Origin: Odontocerum albicorne
Lineage: Eukaryota; Arthropoda; Insecta; Trichoptera; Odontoceridae
Length of the DNA stretch: 64,000 nt
Reading direction: 5' to 3'
Assembly: GCA_949825065.1 (NCBI GenBank)
Contig: OX463848.1
Location: 36,237,491 to 36,301,490, forward strand
Position 1 is the stretch's first letter. Every line of letters begins with the position of its first letter. Below, piece by piece: positions 24,201 to 30,851 of the stretch. The notes under the pieces are model-generated. The model worked only from the letters and a program-made list of their open reading frames with translations. It had not been told where the DNA came from and did not search any database. The translations under genes and the position numbers were made by a program.

Positions 24201-25023
24201 CTCACATTTTTGCTAATTTGTAACAAGATGTATTCATTTGTCATTATTGTTAGGTTTATGTAATGTATTTACCTAAATAACTTACTATTCATTAGAATCG
24301 AGGCTTATATTTAAGTTGATAAAATAATTAAAATAACTGAACGTTGTATTGAACAAGGTTGTATTGGGGCAAATTTGTGAACTGTCACAGGGGCCATGCT
24401 ATATTTTCTCAAGTATAATTAGTAATACTTCGGTAGTAAGTAATGTCTCATGTATTTTAGGTCGCATTTCTGAAAAATAAAATAATCTAATACAGAGTTT
24501 TTAAATGAGGTAATTGTTATGATAAAGCGTTCTGTAGTAGGAATCTTCATAAATATTGAACAATCAAGGTGACATAACGCATTCTTACTTTACCTTACGA
24601 AAATGTGCATAATTTAGTATGCATACTGCAGTAGTTCTAATTTGAAAGCATCATTAAAAGGACAAATTAATGGAATTAATTATTGTCTTTGTGTGTTTTT
24701 CTTTTGAAATGTCCACATACGGATAATTTGATGAGTTCCATATATAGTATTATATGTAAATTAATTTATTTTCCTTTAATACTGTAGATTAATTGTGGAG
24801 TACAAAGGCAAAAGAAAACAAATTTTGGTTAAATTACTTTATTTATAAAATTTCAGGAAACCGTTTCGCCCTAATGGAAGTCAAGATTTTAATGTTCCAT
24901 CTCCTTTCGAAATATAAAATAATCAAGACACCGAAGACCCAAGACAAGATTGAAATCAAAAGTAACATATTTCTTCTACAGCCCAAAGGGGGTATTTGGT
25001 TGGGGTTGGAGAAAAGATCCTAA
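21..25023 (+). CDS. Cytochrome P450, CYP9-like, complete 9-exon gene
   Basis: Exons joined by splice sites and phase: 21-238, 2547-2707, 4172-4315, 8858-9063, 12965-13199, 15981-16202, 18872-18969, 21902-22070, 24857-25023. They total 1,620 nt, giving 539 residues plus stop with no internal stop. Family knowledge: microsomal heme-thiolate monooxygenase, clan 3, using O2 and electrons from NADPH-P450 reductase. Seen: N-terminal membrane anchor (about residues 6-24), helix C WHQMR (130-134), I-helix AGFET (338-342), ETLR of the ExxR motif (396-399), PERF (457-460) and the heme loop [11 protein letters not shown] with the cysteine ligand near residue 483. The KTQ-type C-terminus and the motif set resemble CYP9. 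Length is normal for the family. Introns are swollen by transposons, so only about 6.5% of the span is coding. Intron 3 appears to be GC-AG. A polyadenylation signal follows the stop. The subfamily is not resolved. Confidence 0.93.
302..471. repeat. 34-bp minisatellite, 5 copies
   Basis: Unit beginning CTACACAAAATATCTTACG, repeated five times with small changes, inside intron 1 of the P450. Short open frames through it are artefacts of the repeat. Confidence 0.9.
538..1140. mobile_element. Non-autonomous piggyBac-like element
   Basis: Flanked by TTAA at 538-541 and 1137-1140. Imperfect inverted ends (left CTTTCCCTTCCTGTGC, right CACAGGACAGGAAGGG) and a subterminal palindrome around GTGTATTCAATACAC. 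No transposase frame. A related shorter element lies at 18575-18797. Confidence 0.6.
1579..2330 (-). mobile_element. LINE fragment, reverse transcriptase C-terminus
   Basis: Minus-strand frame 1597-2079 has [29 protein letters not shown] and SYLGHVLR, the well-known tail of insect non-LTR reverse transcriptases. Ends in a (TTC)n-like tract on the plus strand. Truncated at the 5' end. A second copy is at 59045-59545. Confidence 0.85.
2547..2707 (+). CDS. P450 gene 1, exon 2
   Basis: Follows a strong polypyrimidine tract ending TTTTAG; the donor is GTAATT. It encodes the segment [10 protein letters not shown], typical of CYP9 proteins ahead of helix C. It enters in phase 2 and leaves in phase 1, fitting both neighbours. 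Confidence 0.92.
2745..2946 (-). mobile_element. LINE 3' end with degenerate C2H2 finger
   Basis: Minus-strand copy of the element at 9082-9460. Encodes [10 protein letters not shown] and RIGLFS, but a zinc-ligand histidine is changed to tyrosine. Its outer end, with a GGATCC-centred stem-loop, matches the tails of the SINEs at 27360, 52475 and 55805. Confidence 0.75.
3085..3662. repeat. Dispersed repeat, long copy
   Basis: About 580 bp, from a TTTATTTATTTACACATGAC-type start to a GAATTCGGCACGCC end. Found again at 28140-28630 and, cut by the window edge, from about 63905. No coding frame; it resembles the untranslated end of a retroelement. Confidence 0.7.
4172..4315 (+). CDS. P450 gene 1, exon 3 (helix C), with apparent GC donor
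   Basis: Acceptor TTTCAG. Encodes [20 protein letters not shown], the helix C region with the heme-propionate-binding W and R. The only donor that keeps frame with exon 4 is GCAAGT at 4316 (context A-A-A-A/GCAAGT). The nearby GT at 4320 gives phase 2 and an immediate stop in exon 4. This is therefore a likely GC-AG intron. Confidence 0.88.
4425..4640. repeat. Two direct copies of a palindrome-bearing repeat
   Basis: Each unit has a GTGGAGCGGCGCTCCAC-like palindrome followed by a stretch containing CAAAAAGCTTGACAA and GAGCTCCGGCA. The same unit occurs twice in the opposite orientation at 47715-47890. Probably a decayed DNA transposon or MITE. Confidence 0.55.
4743..4819. repeat. Long imperfect hairpin
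   Basis: Arms ATTCCCACGTATTTTTAAT (4750-4768) and its perfect complement (4794-4812). Pairing continues inward through AAACTAT/ATAGTTT to a short loop. Confidence 0.75.
4890..4962. repeat. Perfect 27-bp inverted repeat, 19-nt loop
   Basis: Arms 4890-4916 and 4936-4962 are exact complements, centred on CAGACCAGGGTCTGGAT. This GC-rich hairpin stands out in the AT-rich P450 intron 3. Confidence 0.9.
5080..6330. other. P450 intron 3 stretch; possible solo LTR at about 5160-5600
   Basis: The GC-richer block has TATATATACC (about 5426) followed by AATAAAGGGCAC (about 5447), an arrangement like an LTR promoter plus polyadenylation signal. I found no target duplication or paired LTR. A 92-codon frame at 5170 resembles nothing I know. 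The remainder to 6330 is featureless AT-rich DNA. Confidence 0.3.
6337..7633 (-). mobile_element. Tc1/mariner-type element, decayed
   Basis: About 1.3 kb with inverted ends CAGGGTCTTTCAA...TTGAAAGACCCTG flanked by TA. Minus-strand pieces in different frames show a transposase: helix-turn-helix region (6951-7379, with [13 protein letters not shown]), a central part with FSDEAHFW, and a C-terminal part (6512-6805) with [18 protein letters not shown]. Frameshifts separate them, so it is inactive. Confidence 0.88.
7640..8857. other. P450 intron 3, mostly unique AT-rich DNA with one SINE relic
   Basis: At 8232-8300 (minus) a tRNA-like head is visible: an A-box-like GGACTAGTAGGTAAG and a B-box-like GAGTTTGATTC. 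No gene was seen otherwise. Confidence 0.45.
8858..9063 (+). CDS. P450 gene 1, exon 4
   Basis: Acceptor TTTTCAG, donor GTAAAT. Encodes the segment with [19 protein letters not shown], matching the conserved CYP9/CYP6-type region before helix F. Leaves in phase 0. Confidence 0.92.
9082..9460 (+). mobile_element. LINE 3' fragment with C2H2 finger and (TGAA)n tail
   Basis: Plus-strand frames include MRQHGQ...[10 protein letters not shown] and [12 protein letters not shown], a C-x2-C...H-x3-H finger typical of the C-terminus of some insect non-LTR elements. Ends CCCGGCAATGAATGAATGAATG. Frameshifted and 5'-truncated. Confidence 0.8.
9915..10345 (-). mobile_element. LINE C-terminal fragment, heavily decayed
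   Basis: Read on the minus strand it shows fragments such as [12 protein letters not shown] and ALKWFGLA, matching the SKTWT...LRWFGH segment of LINE reverse transcriptases. Stops and frameshifts throughout. Confidence 0.5.
10450..10538. repeat. 22-bp minisatellite, 4 copies
   Basis: TTTTTCCTCGTGTTGTTTTG repeated four times. Confidence 0.9.
10667..11953 (-). mobile_element. Intact cecropia-like mariner, copy 1
   Basis: 1,287 bp including inverted ends that begin TTAGGTCCTTACATATGAAA, with a TA duplication on each side (10665-10666 and 11954-11955). Carries one uninterrupted transposase. Same length as copy 2 at 62256-63542. Lies in P450 intron 4. Confidence 0.97.
10745..11785 (-). CDS. Mariner transposase (DD34D), intact, copy 1
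   Basis: 346 residues, full length for a mariner transposase. N-terminal paired helix-turn-helix DNA-binding half (about 1-120), the linker WVPHELSE, then the catalytic domain with ITCDEKW (first Asp), [11 protein letters not shown] (second Asp) and YSPDLAPTD (third Asp). I count 34 residues between the last two Asp, hence DD34D. The [13 protein letters not shown] and [10 protein letters not shown] endings fit the cecropia subfamily. It cuts and pastes the element at TA sites. No stop or frameshift. An upstream in-frame Met 7 could be the true start (MENLKYR). Confidence 0.97.
   Translation of the reverse strand: MRHSVYKMENLKYRVIYEYEFHCGTSAAETARRINDVYGDGAAKENTVRFWFQRFRSGNFDLQKKPRGRPETKVDNEELKAIVEADPSQTTSELAAGCGVSDKTVLIHLKQIGKVKKLERWVPHELSEANQQTRVDCCVALLNRHNNEGILNRIITCDEKWILYDNRKRSSQWLNPAEPAKPCPKRKLTPKKLLVSVWWTSAGVVHYSFLKSGQTITADVYCQQLQTMMEKLAAKQPRLVNRSRPLLLHDNARPHTAQQTATKLEELQLECLRHPPYSPDLAPTDYYFFRNLDNFLQGKKFNCDGAVQTDFKDFIDSRPNGFFSKGIDELPMRWQKCIDSNGTYFD
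12249..12850 (-). mobile_element. LINE fragment, reverse transcriptase C-terminus (frameshifted)
   Basis: The minus frame 12373-12846 has [18 protein letters not shown] and [19 protein letters not shown]. It continues after a frameshift in 12257-12685 with [20 protein letters not shown] sequence and [12 protein letters not shown] typical non-LTR C-terminal segment, 5'-truncated. Confidence 0.85.
12965..13199 (+). CDS. P450 gene 1, exon 5
   Basis: Acceptor ATTTCAG. Encodes [19 protein letters not shown] and the following [11 protein letters not shown], the usual helix G to pre-I segment. I chose the donor GTGAGT at 13200; a weaker GTAAAA at 13191 is in the same phase and would remove three residues. 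A 47-bp satellite array begins about 30 bp after the donor. Confidence 0.88.
13233..14218. repeat. 47-bp satellite array, about 21 copies
   Basis: Unit containing ACTGGTGTCATGTTACTATG and GACCACCCACATCAAAACTT. The 47-bp period was checked on coordinates. Units differ by scattered single bases. Begins just after exon 5 of the P450 and resumes at 15563 after the hAT insertion. Open frames through it are artefacts. Confidence 0.96.
14219..15562 (+). mobile_element. hAT transposon, internally deleted, inserted in the satellite
   Basis: 1,344 bp with ends CAGTGGCGGCTGG / CCGGCCGCCACTG and a perfect 8-bp target duplication CCACCCAC (14211-14218, 15563-15570). Carries a shortened transposase-derived frame. 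Confidence 0.93.
15006..15473 (+). pseudogene. hAT transposase remnant: zinc finger joined to dimerisation tail
   Basis: 155 residues. The first part (about 35-95) has [20 protein letters not shown] and a later His-rich stretch, as in the TTF-type/ZMYM-like finger of hAT proteins. The last part has [11 protein letters not shown] and [18 protein letters not shown], the extreme C-terminal end of the hAT catalytic/dimerisation domain. The whole catalytic core between them is missing, so it cannot transpose itself. It could in principle still bind DNA. Confidence 0.75.
15563..15770. repeat. 47-bp satellite, continuation (4-5 copies)
   Basis: Same unit as 13233-14218, resumed after the hAT element; several copies have 1-2 base deletions. 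Confidence 0.93.
15981..16202 (+). CDS. P450 gene 1, exon 6 (I-helix)
   Basis: Acceptor AAATTACAG, donor GTACTA. Encodes WTDEEIVAQ and the oxygen-binding I-helix motif AGFET, then the J-helix region. Enters and leaves in phase 1. Confidence 0.93.
16401..17110 (-). mobile_element. pogo/Tigger-like non-autonomous element
   Basis: 710 bp, ends CAGTGGAACCTCTCATAACG / complement, TA on both sides. Minus frame 16493-16711 has [20 protein letters not shown], the CENP-B/Tigger-type helix-turn-helix. The DDE domain is absent. The CTCGTTATGAGAGGT motif is repeated near the right end. Confidence 0.88.
17113..18571. other. P450 intron 6: AT-rich DNA with repeat scraps
   Basis: A SINE-tail motif (GTTTATTGCCATGTGGCAAT) sits at 17560-17580. 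At 18230-18370 a GGGCCGATTATTG-type motif is repeated in both orientations. No gene recognised. Confidence 0.4.
18575..18797. mobile_element. Short piggyBac-like MITE
   Basis: TTAA at each end (18575-18578, 18794-18797). Ends CACTTGCCTTACTGTGC / complement of CACAGGGTGACAAGTG. The CCGCCAGTCACGGTG subterminal region and a CTGGACG...CGTCCAG palindrome match the layout of 538-1140. Confidence 0.65.
18872..18969 (+). CDS. P450 gene 1, exon 7 (ExxR)
   Basis: Acceptor ATTTTACAG, donor GTAAGA. Begins with [10 protein letters not shown], the K-helix ExxR motif. It is 98 nt long, identical in length and phase to the matching exon of the second P450 at 61816-61913. Confidence 0.93.
19560..19760 (+). 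mobile_element. LINE tail relic
   Basis: Plus-strand scraps VRWSDQI and then [14 protein letters not shown] resemble the RWSDQI...AQDREKWR end of non-LTR reverse transcriptases. Weak and frameshifted. Confidence 0.35.
19770..20880. other. P450 intron 7, unassigned, with a GC-rich patch
   Basis: Positions 20310-20430 are much richer in GC (GGCCGACCGGCCCGAGACC and similar) than the surroundings. This suggests a piece of a foreign repeat. No coding frame or ends recognised. Confidence 0.3.
20885..21140. repeat. Compound minisatellite (GGCTTGAGCTTTCGGA)
   Basis: Alternating units built from CTTATTCAGGCTTGAGCTTT and TTATTAACGCTTGAGC, about 8 copies, with higher-order pairing of the two types. 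Confidence 0.85.
21440..21740 (+). mobile_element. LINE tail fragment
   Basis: Plus-strand reading [16 protein letters not shown], then [15 protein letters not shown], matches the GRGRPRKTW...RRACM C-terminal end of insect LINEs. Related pieces occur at 28980-29165 and, reversed, beside the receptor exons (36400-36720, 40000-40340, 46530-46700, 50430-50560). Confidence 0.7.
21902..22070 (+). CDS. P450 gene 1, exon 8 (heme-binding loop)
   Basis: Acceptor GTTTTCAG, donor GTAAGG. Contains PERF and the heme loop [11 protein letters not shown] with the axial cysteine. At 169 nt it equals the matching exon of the second P450. Confidence 0.94.
22115..22865 (-). mobile_element. LINE fragment, reverse transcriptase C-terminus
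   Basis: Minus frame 22448-22861 has [20 protein letters not shown], then [10 protein letters not shown] and [13 protein letters not shown], typical of non-LTR elements. A partial internal duplication (CAGACATTGCCTGATTTACA at about 22338 and 22513) is visible. Confidence 0.85.
23837..24417. mobile_element. MITE with 34-bp inverted ends
   Basis: Ends TATACTTGAGAAAATATAGG / complement, matching over about 34 bp with two mismatches. No coding frame. Probably TA-targeting. Confidence 0.85.
24430..24856. other. End of P450 intron 8, no feature seen
   Basis: AT-rich sequence with no repeat, open frame or ends that I recognise. Confidence 0.5.
24857..25023 (+). CDS. P450 gene 1, exon 9 (C-terminus)
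   Basis: Acceptor AATTTCAG. Encodes [19 protein letters not shown] (L-helix) and the terminal beta region ending GLEKRS, then TAA. Confidence 0.94.
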
Positions 25024-25096
25024 TATATTTAAAATGAGTTTTTAATACCATCATTGAGGCCATTCTGGAGAAGATATATCTTAGAATTAAGAGTTT

Positions 25097-25102
25097 AATA
25101 AA
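25097..25102 (+). terminator. Polyadenylation signal of P450 gene 1
   Basis: AATAAA lies 74 nt past the stop codon, a normal distance for an insect 3' UTR. Confidence 0.6.
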
Positions 25103-25802
25103 ATGAAAATATATACAAATGTTTTACTTATCCTAATTTTACTTTGATTTCCTTTTTTTTATCTAAATCCTTTCCTCTAGTTTACTATTATTGCTCGAGA
25201 TTACTATATTTTTTCTATTTTTCACTTAATATTCAACGAATATATTTTGTTTTGTAAAATCTGTCATTGATTAAAACAGTTTAATATTGACGATCTCTGT
25301 AGTCTAGTTGTTACGACTCCTGTCTTTCGACCAGGTGTAACCTAGATTTTTTTTTTCAAAAGGTCAATTTTTTTACAAAAGGTAATTTTTTTTACAAAAT
25401 GTCAAATTTTGTACAAAAGGTCAAATTTTTGTACAAACCAGTCGTTTCACTTAAGATCTCACCTTTCTGGTTGTTTGGAGGAAATTGCCACTGAGTAACA
25501 CATGATTTGTTCGGACACTGCTGTAGCTGCCAGAAGTGATTTGTCTAATGAAAGTGGGTTCGAGTCCCGAGTTGGAGCGCCGTTGAAGCGAATTCGCTCT
25601 CTAAACGACGCTGTATAAAATTGGCATTTCAATTGAATTAATATATCCAAGATGGTTGATTGGAAGAAATGGCTGTGTGATAAAAATTCATCTTGATGTA
25701 TCACGTTAAATGTGTACACCAAAAAAAATAAAATATATAAATAAAAGACGACGAAAAAGTTGAGTGTATCGCTAGAAAGTTAGAGAAATCATTCATTATT
25801 GG

Positions 25803-26405
25803 TATCATCTAAAGAGAGTTGATGGTATTTAAATTTTTGCTATCATCTAAAGAGATTTGATGGTTTTTAAATTTTTGCTATCATCTAAAGAGATTTGATG
25901 GTATTTAAATTTTTGCTAACATCTAAAGAGATTGGATGGTATTTAAATTTTTGCTAACATCTAAAGAGATTTGATGGTATTTAAATTTTTGCTATCATCT
26001 AAAGAGAGTTGATGGTATTTAAATGTTTGCTATCATCTAAAGAGATTTGATGGTTTTTAAATTTTTGCTATCATCTAAAGAGATTTGATGGTATTAAAAT
26101 TTTTGCTAACATCTAAAGAGATTGGATGGTATTTAAATTTTTGCTAACATCTAAAGAGATTTGATGGTATTTAAATTTTTGCTAACATCTAAAGAGATTG
26201 GATGGTATTTAAATTTTTGCTAACATCTAAAGAGATTGGATGGTTTTTAAATTTTTGCTATCATCTAAAGAGATTTGATGGTATTTAAAATTTTGCTAAC
26301 ATCTAAAGAGATTTGATGGTATTTAAATTTTTGCTATCATCTTAAGATATTTGATGGTATTTAATTTTTTGCTATCATCTAAAGATATTTGATGGTATTT
26401 AAACA
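25803..26405. repeat. 38-bp minisatellite, about 16 copies
   Basis: Unit TATCATCTAAAGAGATTTGA plus TGGTATTTAAATTTTTGC; period 38 from coordinates. Variants (GTTGATGG, TTGGATGG, CTAACATC) are interspersed. Confidence 0.95.
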
Positions 26406-26890
26406 ATGCGTGATGATATTTAACACCAAAAGAGATATGGCGGGATGGTACGTGTTTACATAACACAATATAATTCAATAAAAAATATTTATTCGTTCGT
26501 TAGGTCATAAACTAACACGATAATGATTTAATTTAACTCAGATCAACTTTCAAACCATTGCTTACAATTTTAATTTTTTAATAATCATTTTAGCCCATCT
26601 TTTGTATACTTAATTTTTTTCTTCGATATATATTTTTTCTTTCCAGAGCATTTCACTCGTTTTTTAATATAATTATAATTTTTTTATTATTCATTACTTA
26701 AAAAATCACCCTTTACTTTAAACTTGGTTCATAATTCATTGATTAATCTTCTTCACCCTTATTTTGAATGTTGTTTTCTTTATTTTTTATTTTGTTATCA
26801 ATACATATAATACATACATACCATCACGACATTTTCTTGTCGGGGAAGGCAGAATATCCTTCAGTTTCATTCTTTCAGAATATCCTTCAG
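26406..26890. other. AT-rich spacer, no gene seen
   Basis: Low-complexity TTTATT-rich DNA between the minisatellite and the LINE fragment. Confidence 0.5.
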
Positions 26891-27245
26891 TCTAATATTT
26901 ACATGCTCTACTTTCAGCATATAATGACGCAATATTCAATGAATATTTTGTATTGCTTGTCTCTTATCACGCGGTCATATGATTTTTTCATATCCACAAA
27001 TAGACAATTAAACTTTTTATTTTTGCCATACATTTTTTTACAAGCATACACAAATAACAAATCGGATCGAAGCATCCTCTTCCATTTTAAAAGACACCCT
27101 AAGTATCCCACACTTTCTTTTCACTTTTTCTTCTTACTCTTTCTCGCAGATTTCTTCCGTACAGTTTACTTACTAAACTCAGTAAACTAACGACTCTAAA
27201 ATGTCCACTCTCCATTCGCGCATCCTTACCTTTGTATAATGGAAC
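26890..27245 (-). mobile_element. LINE reverse transcriptase core fragment
   Basis: Minus-strand reading has VPLYKGKDARMESGHFRVVS, LLSLVSKLYGRNLRERVRR and, after a frameshift, FVDMKKSYDRV. These match the PVYKGKG...NYRGISLL...FxDxxKAYDRV core of non-LTR polymerases. Broken. Confidence 0.85.
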
Positions 27246-27359
27246 AATCACTGGAAATCTGTCCAATAAATGCAGTGATTGTTCTATGTTTGTTAATACA
27301 ATTACAGCGGTAGTTAATACAATTATAAAAACACTATACACATTACTAGTACAAACGTT

Positions 27360-27760
27360 ATACATCGTTGCTGGACCTCGTAGTCGAGGATCCCCTACCC
27401 ATTCCAACGTTAATTTAGTAGGAAAGCGAAGCCGTGCCGTGGAATCTTTTTTACTTTATCTTCTTTTTGAGTGAGTAAAGCGTTGCACACTAGCAAACTC
27501 ATGGGCCACACCGATGTACTTAATCCGATAGCATAATTGAAATGAGACGATTGTAGCACATCGGCATATATTTTTTTTTTTCATTTTTTTGAAAGAATAC
27601 CTATGACTGAAGTCATAGGTATCCTTATACCCCCGAATACTAGGCGGAAAAAAATGCCTGTATTATTCGAAGGGAAAGCACATCACGGGGTTCGAACTGG
27701 CGACCTTCCGCACGGAAGCCCAGTGCGTTCCCACGCGGCTAAGCCCCTTAGTATAACAAC
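27360..27760 (-). mobile_element. tRNA-derived SINE with LINE-type tail
   Basis: Read on the minus strand: a tRNA-like head (B box AGTTCGAACCCC near 27685), a body with a CATAGGTATCCTTATAC segment, and a tail (27360-27410) with the GGATCCTCGACTACGAGG stem-loop. The tail matches the LINE 3' ends at 2745 and 9430. Other copies: 52475-52830 and 55805-56165. Confidence 0.75.
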
Positions 27761-28139
27761 TTATTCTAAATATAAATGTTCGTACATACATATTCACGTA
27801 CATATGAATTGCCAGCGCTGAGACAAAAGTGAGAATGTGAGTCCGAATTTTGATAAAACTGAGATATACACGTAGATCAAGAGACAATAGAATAATAGAT
27901 ACAGAGTAGAAAATAGAGCAAAAGGGGATGATGGATAAGCTATCTTCAATTCGTAAATCACTCTAAATGTGTCTTTTGAGGGCATTCCAAAAAGAGCATG
28001 CATTCTCCTGTTATTTCAAGGATGACCAAGGTTAACTATTTGAGCATTTGCATGCCGCATACGTGAAGGTTCCTCTCTAAAGAGATCATCTGTTTCCTCA
28101 TTTTTATCGGTTCATAATAAAATATATAAAAAATGAAAT

Positions 28140-28630
28140 TGAGGTAATTTATTTATTTATTTTACACATGACAATAAATATACAACATTTGTGAAAAAAC
28201 AACAGGTTATTTAATTTGGACACACAAGTTTAAGGGATAAGTATATAGCATGAAAACAATTATCGATACTTCTTTCCAATTTTTGATTATATAAAACCCC
28301 ATTGCACATTCTCATCAACCTGACAAACAGTGACACTCAATTACACATAAATACATCACGCGAAATCATATTTCCCACACTTCATCACTCCAGACAGACC
28401 AAAACATTCATCCCACAATGTACCGCACATTATCATAAAAATATATAAAAATATAAATATAAAACAACAAAAAACATCACACTCAAGAGCTCACACAAAC
28501 CTTTTCAACAAGTCATTCCTCTTGCAGGTCCGAGTACTCAAACTCCTGTCGCAATAACAACCACGCTTCGATCGACTGCCTAAATTGTTTTCCTCCCTTT
28601 GCCTTTATTGAATTCGGCACCCCACTGTAA
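28140..28630. repeat. Dispersed repeat, second copy
   Basis: Same element as 3085-3662 (TTACACATGACAA start, GAATTCGGCACCCCA end), with internal deletions. Confidence 0.7.
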
Positions 28631-28801
28631 CAGGTTTTGTTTAAATATATAGATATATGTAATATTTTGTTAGATATTACAAAAACAGTAAAGTAAGGAT
28701 GTGTTATTTCATCCTGGTAGCTTAATATTTATAAATATTCATGTATGAAGGAACTACAGAGGTCAATGGGAGGCATACAAATGTCGAATGGAAATACGAA
28801 T

Positions 28802-28925
28802 ATGGTACTGTAACTGGAGTATAAAGTTGATAATATGGTTCTGTAACTGGAGTATAAAGTTGATAATATGGTACTGTAACTGGAGAATAAAGTTGATAAT
28901 ATGGTACTGTAACTGGAGTATAAAA
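28802..28925. repeat. 33-bp minisatellite, about 4 copies
   Basis: Unit GGTACTGTAACTGGAGTATA plus AAGTTGATAATAT. Confidence 0.9.
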
Positions 28926-28979
28926 ATAAATAACAGAGTTTGATAAAAAAAAATGGAAAACACGTGATGAAAAATTTCA

Positions 28980-29345
28980 GATGTATATATTTAGAGAAAT
29001 CGTGAATAAAGTGAAATGCAAAAAGTCATAGAAATCTTCGAATTGTATGAGATTGTTTATCAATGTATAAGAGGCAAAATTTGTGTGTCCCGATAGGAAA
29101 GTCTGACTCTTTATCCTCTCTGTCTACTTCGAAAGGGGAATAGCGTGATGGTATGAATATATGTATGTATGCTTTTTCCCCGTAACAAAAGAATGTAACA
29201 TCCATCCAGTGTGATATGGGTATTACGAGTAAACGCCATTCTTAGTATTCGATTTCATTTATTGAGGTGCATGGCCGCGTGGTAACGCGTTGAATTTCTG
29301 TGCGGAAGTTTTAGATTTATAGAGTTCTAGAAGACTACTCCCTTC
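28980..29345 (+). mobile_element. LINE tail scrap and SINE head
   Basis: 28980-29165 matches the LINE tail at 21590-21740 (GTGTGTCCCGATAGGAAAGT). 29271-29310 is a tRNA-like SINE head (GTGCATGGCCGCGTGGTAAC) without its body. Confidence 0.5.
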
Positions 29346-29576
29346 GAACGACACGGGCATTTTTTCAGCTAGTGTTCCAGGAATACGCATGACTTCGATC
29401 ACATATATTCTTAAAAAAAAATTATTTAACCAATATATCAGTTATCTAGTTTAATGAATTTGATGGCACAAAAGTGGCAATAATCTTGGTGTATTTTCAA
29501 TACAAAAATTGATGAAAACTTTATTTTGGATAATATGATGAATGTGGACCTTAGCCAGTTTCTTAGCATAGCCCCT

Positions 29577-29783
29577 GTACAGTTTGTCGAGAATATCGAT
29601 GTCATTATCTTGTACAGTTTGTCGAGAATATCGATGTCATTATCTTGTACAGTTTGTCGAGAATATCGATGTCATTATCTTGTACAGTTTGTCGAGAATA
29701 TCGATGTCATTATCTTTTACAGTTTGTCGAGAATATCGATGTCATTATCTTGTACAGTTTGTCGAGAATATCGATGTCATTAT
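29577..29783. repeat. 35-bp minisatellite, 6 copies
   Basis: Unit CAGTTTGTCGAGAATATCGA plus TGTCATTATCTTGTA, nearly perfect. Confidence 0.95.
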
Positions 29784-29790
29784 TAATTAA

Positions 29791-30690
29791 TTTTATTGAT
29801 TCTATATATGTACCTCATTTGACCCAGGTGCTTTCCCACACTAAGCTAATCATATTGCATTGATCACTTCTGTCTAAAGTGTTTCAGGGCTGATATCTTC
29901 TTCCGGTACACCAAATCTTATTGGTCTATTATCAACCAATAGTATAATACTTTAATATACTCACTCCATCTATGGAAGACTAAAGAAATTTCAGTAATTT
30001 AAGAGTAAAACTCATAAACCACCCAAGAGCCAAAAAATACGTAAAGAGTTATAAGAAAAAAACTGCATATTTTCTACAAAACGTTTTATTTGTGAAAAAT
30101 AAAAAAAAAGATGCAATACAATTCTATAAAGCTATTTTTATAATTATAATTTAATTCACATATATGCCATTTATGGGTATATTGTCGGTTGTTGATAGAC
30201 TATTTTTCCATACAAAAACAGAAAAGTAAAGAACATGGGTTTATGTGGTTTATGGGTTTTACTCTTCTATTATTTTCTTGTATTTATTCATTTATTGATA
30301 CTTGGGCTAAGTATATACTTAGCCCAAGTGTATATTTAAATAATATATATTTTAATATATATTTAAACAATACAATTTATATAACAACAATGAAAATACT
30401 TAAGTTTTAAAAATACTGTTGATTTCTTATAATTTTAACTGAACTTATATATCATAGATAAATAAAATATGTATTAATAGCAATACAGTATGTAAATATA
30501 TATTCTGAAATTCCACCAAATTTTAAGGAAATGAAAAAGAAAATACATTTAACAGAGAAGCTTTGAAAAGGCCTGGGTTTCATCTCATAACATCCCCCAA
30601 TCAAGATACACTCAGACTAAAAGGAGGGTGATTTCGGCCGAGAGGATGCCCGATGTTTTTCAATCCCCACCATAACATTCCACAACTTTA
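29791..30690. other. AT-rich spacer downstream of the receptor locus
   Basis: No gene recognised. A short inverted repeat ACTTGGGCTAAGTATATACTTAGCCCAAGT lies at about 30300-30329 (given here only as a palindrome; its two 15-bp arms are exact complements). Confidence 0.5.
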
Positions 30691-30692
30691 TT
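30687..30692 (-). terminator. Polyadenylation signal overlapping the receptor stop codon
   Basis: On the minus strand the stop TAA runs straight into AATAAA (TTAATAAAG). The 3' UTR would be very short if this signal is used. Confidence 0.5.
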
Positions 30693-30851
30693 AAGTCGTC
30701 AAAAGAAATATTGCTGAGTAATATGTCATGACACCAAAAAGTGTACACAAAAAGGCAAAACTGATTTCAAACATCTTGAAAGCTGTGACCACTGGCTTTT
30801 GGCGAAGAGTCAATTTCAAAAAACTTTTAAGACTTTGTTTATCTTTTGAAT
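30691..30851 (-). CDS. Receptor common exon 4 (helix 7)
   Basis: Acceptor TTTTGTTGCAG. Enters in phase 1, completing GAT (Asp) with the last base of exon 3. Encodes SLKSFLKLTLRQKPVVTAFK and FAFLCTLFGVMTYYSAIFLL, the last helix and TY motif of the gustatory receptor family, then TAA. No second copy near any other first exon was seen. Confidence 0.85.

Noticed and set aside
25803..26405. Regular direct repeats suggesting a CRISPR array
   Set aside because: Units are directly adjacent with no unique spacers, and the genome is eukaryotic; this is a minisatellite.
26768..27190. 140-codon hydrophobic plus-strand frame
   Set aside because: It is antisense to a LINE reverse transcriptase fragment and is T-rich, which creates apparent hydrophobic residues.
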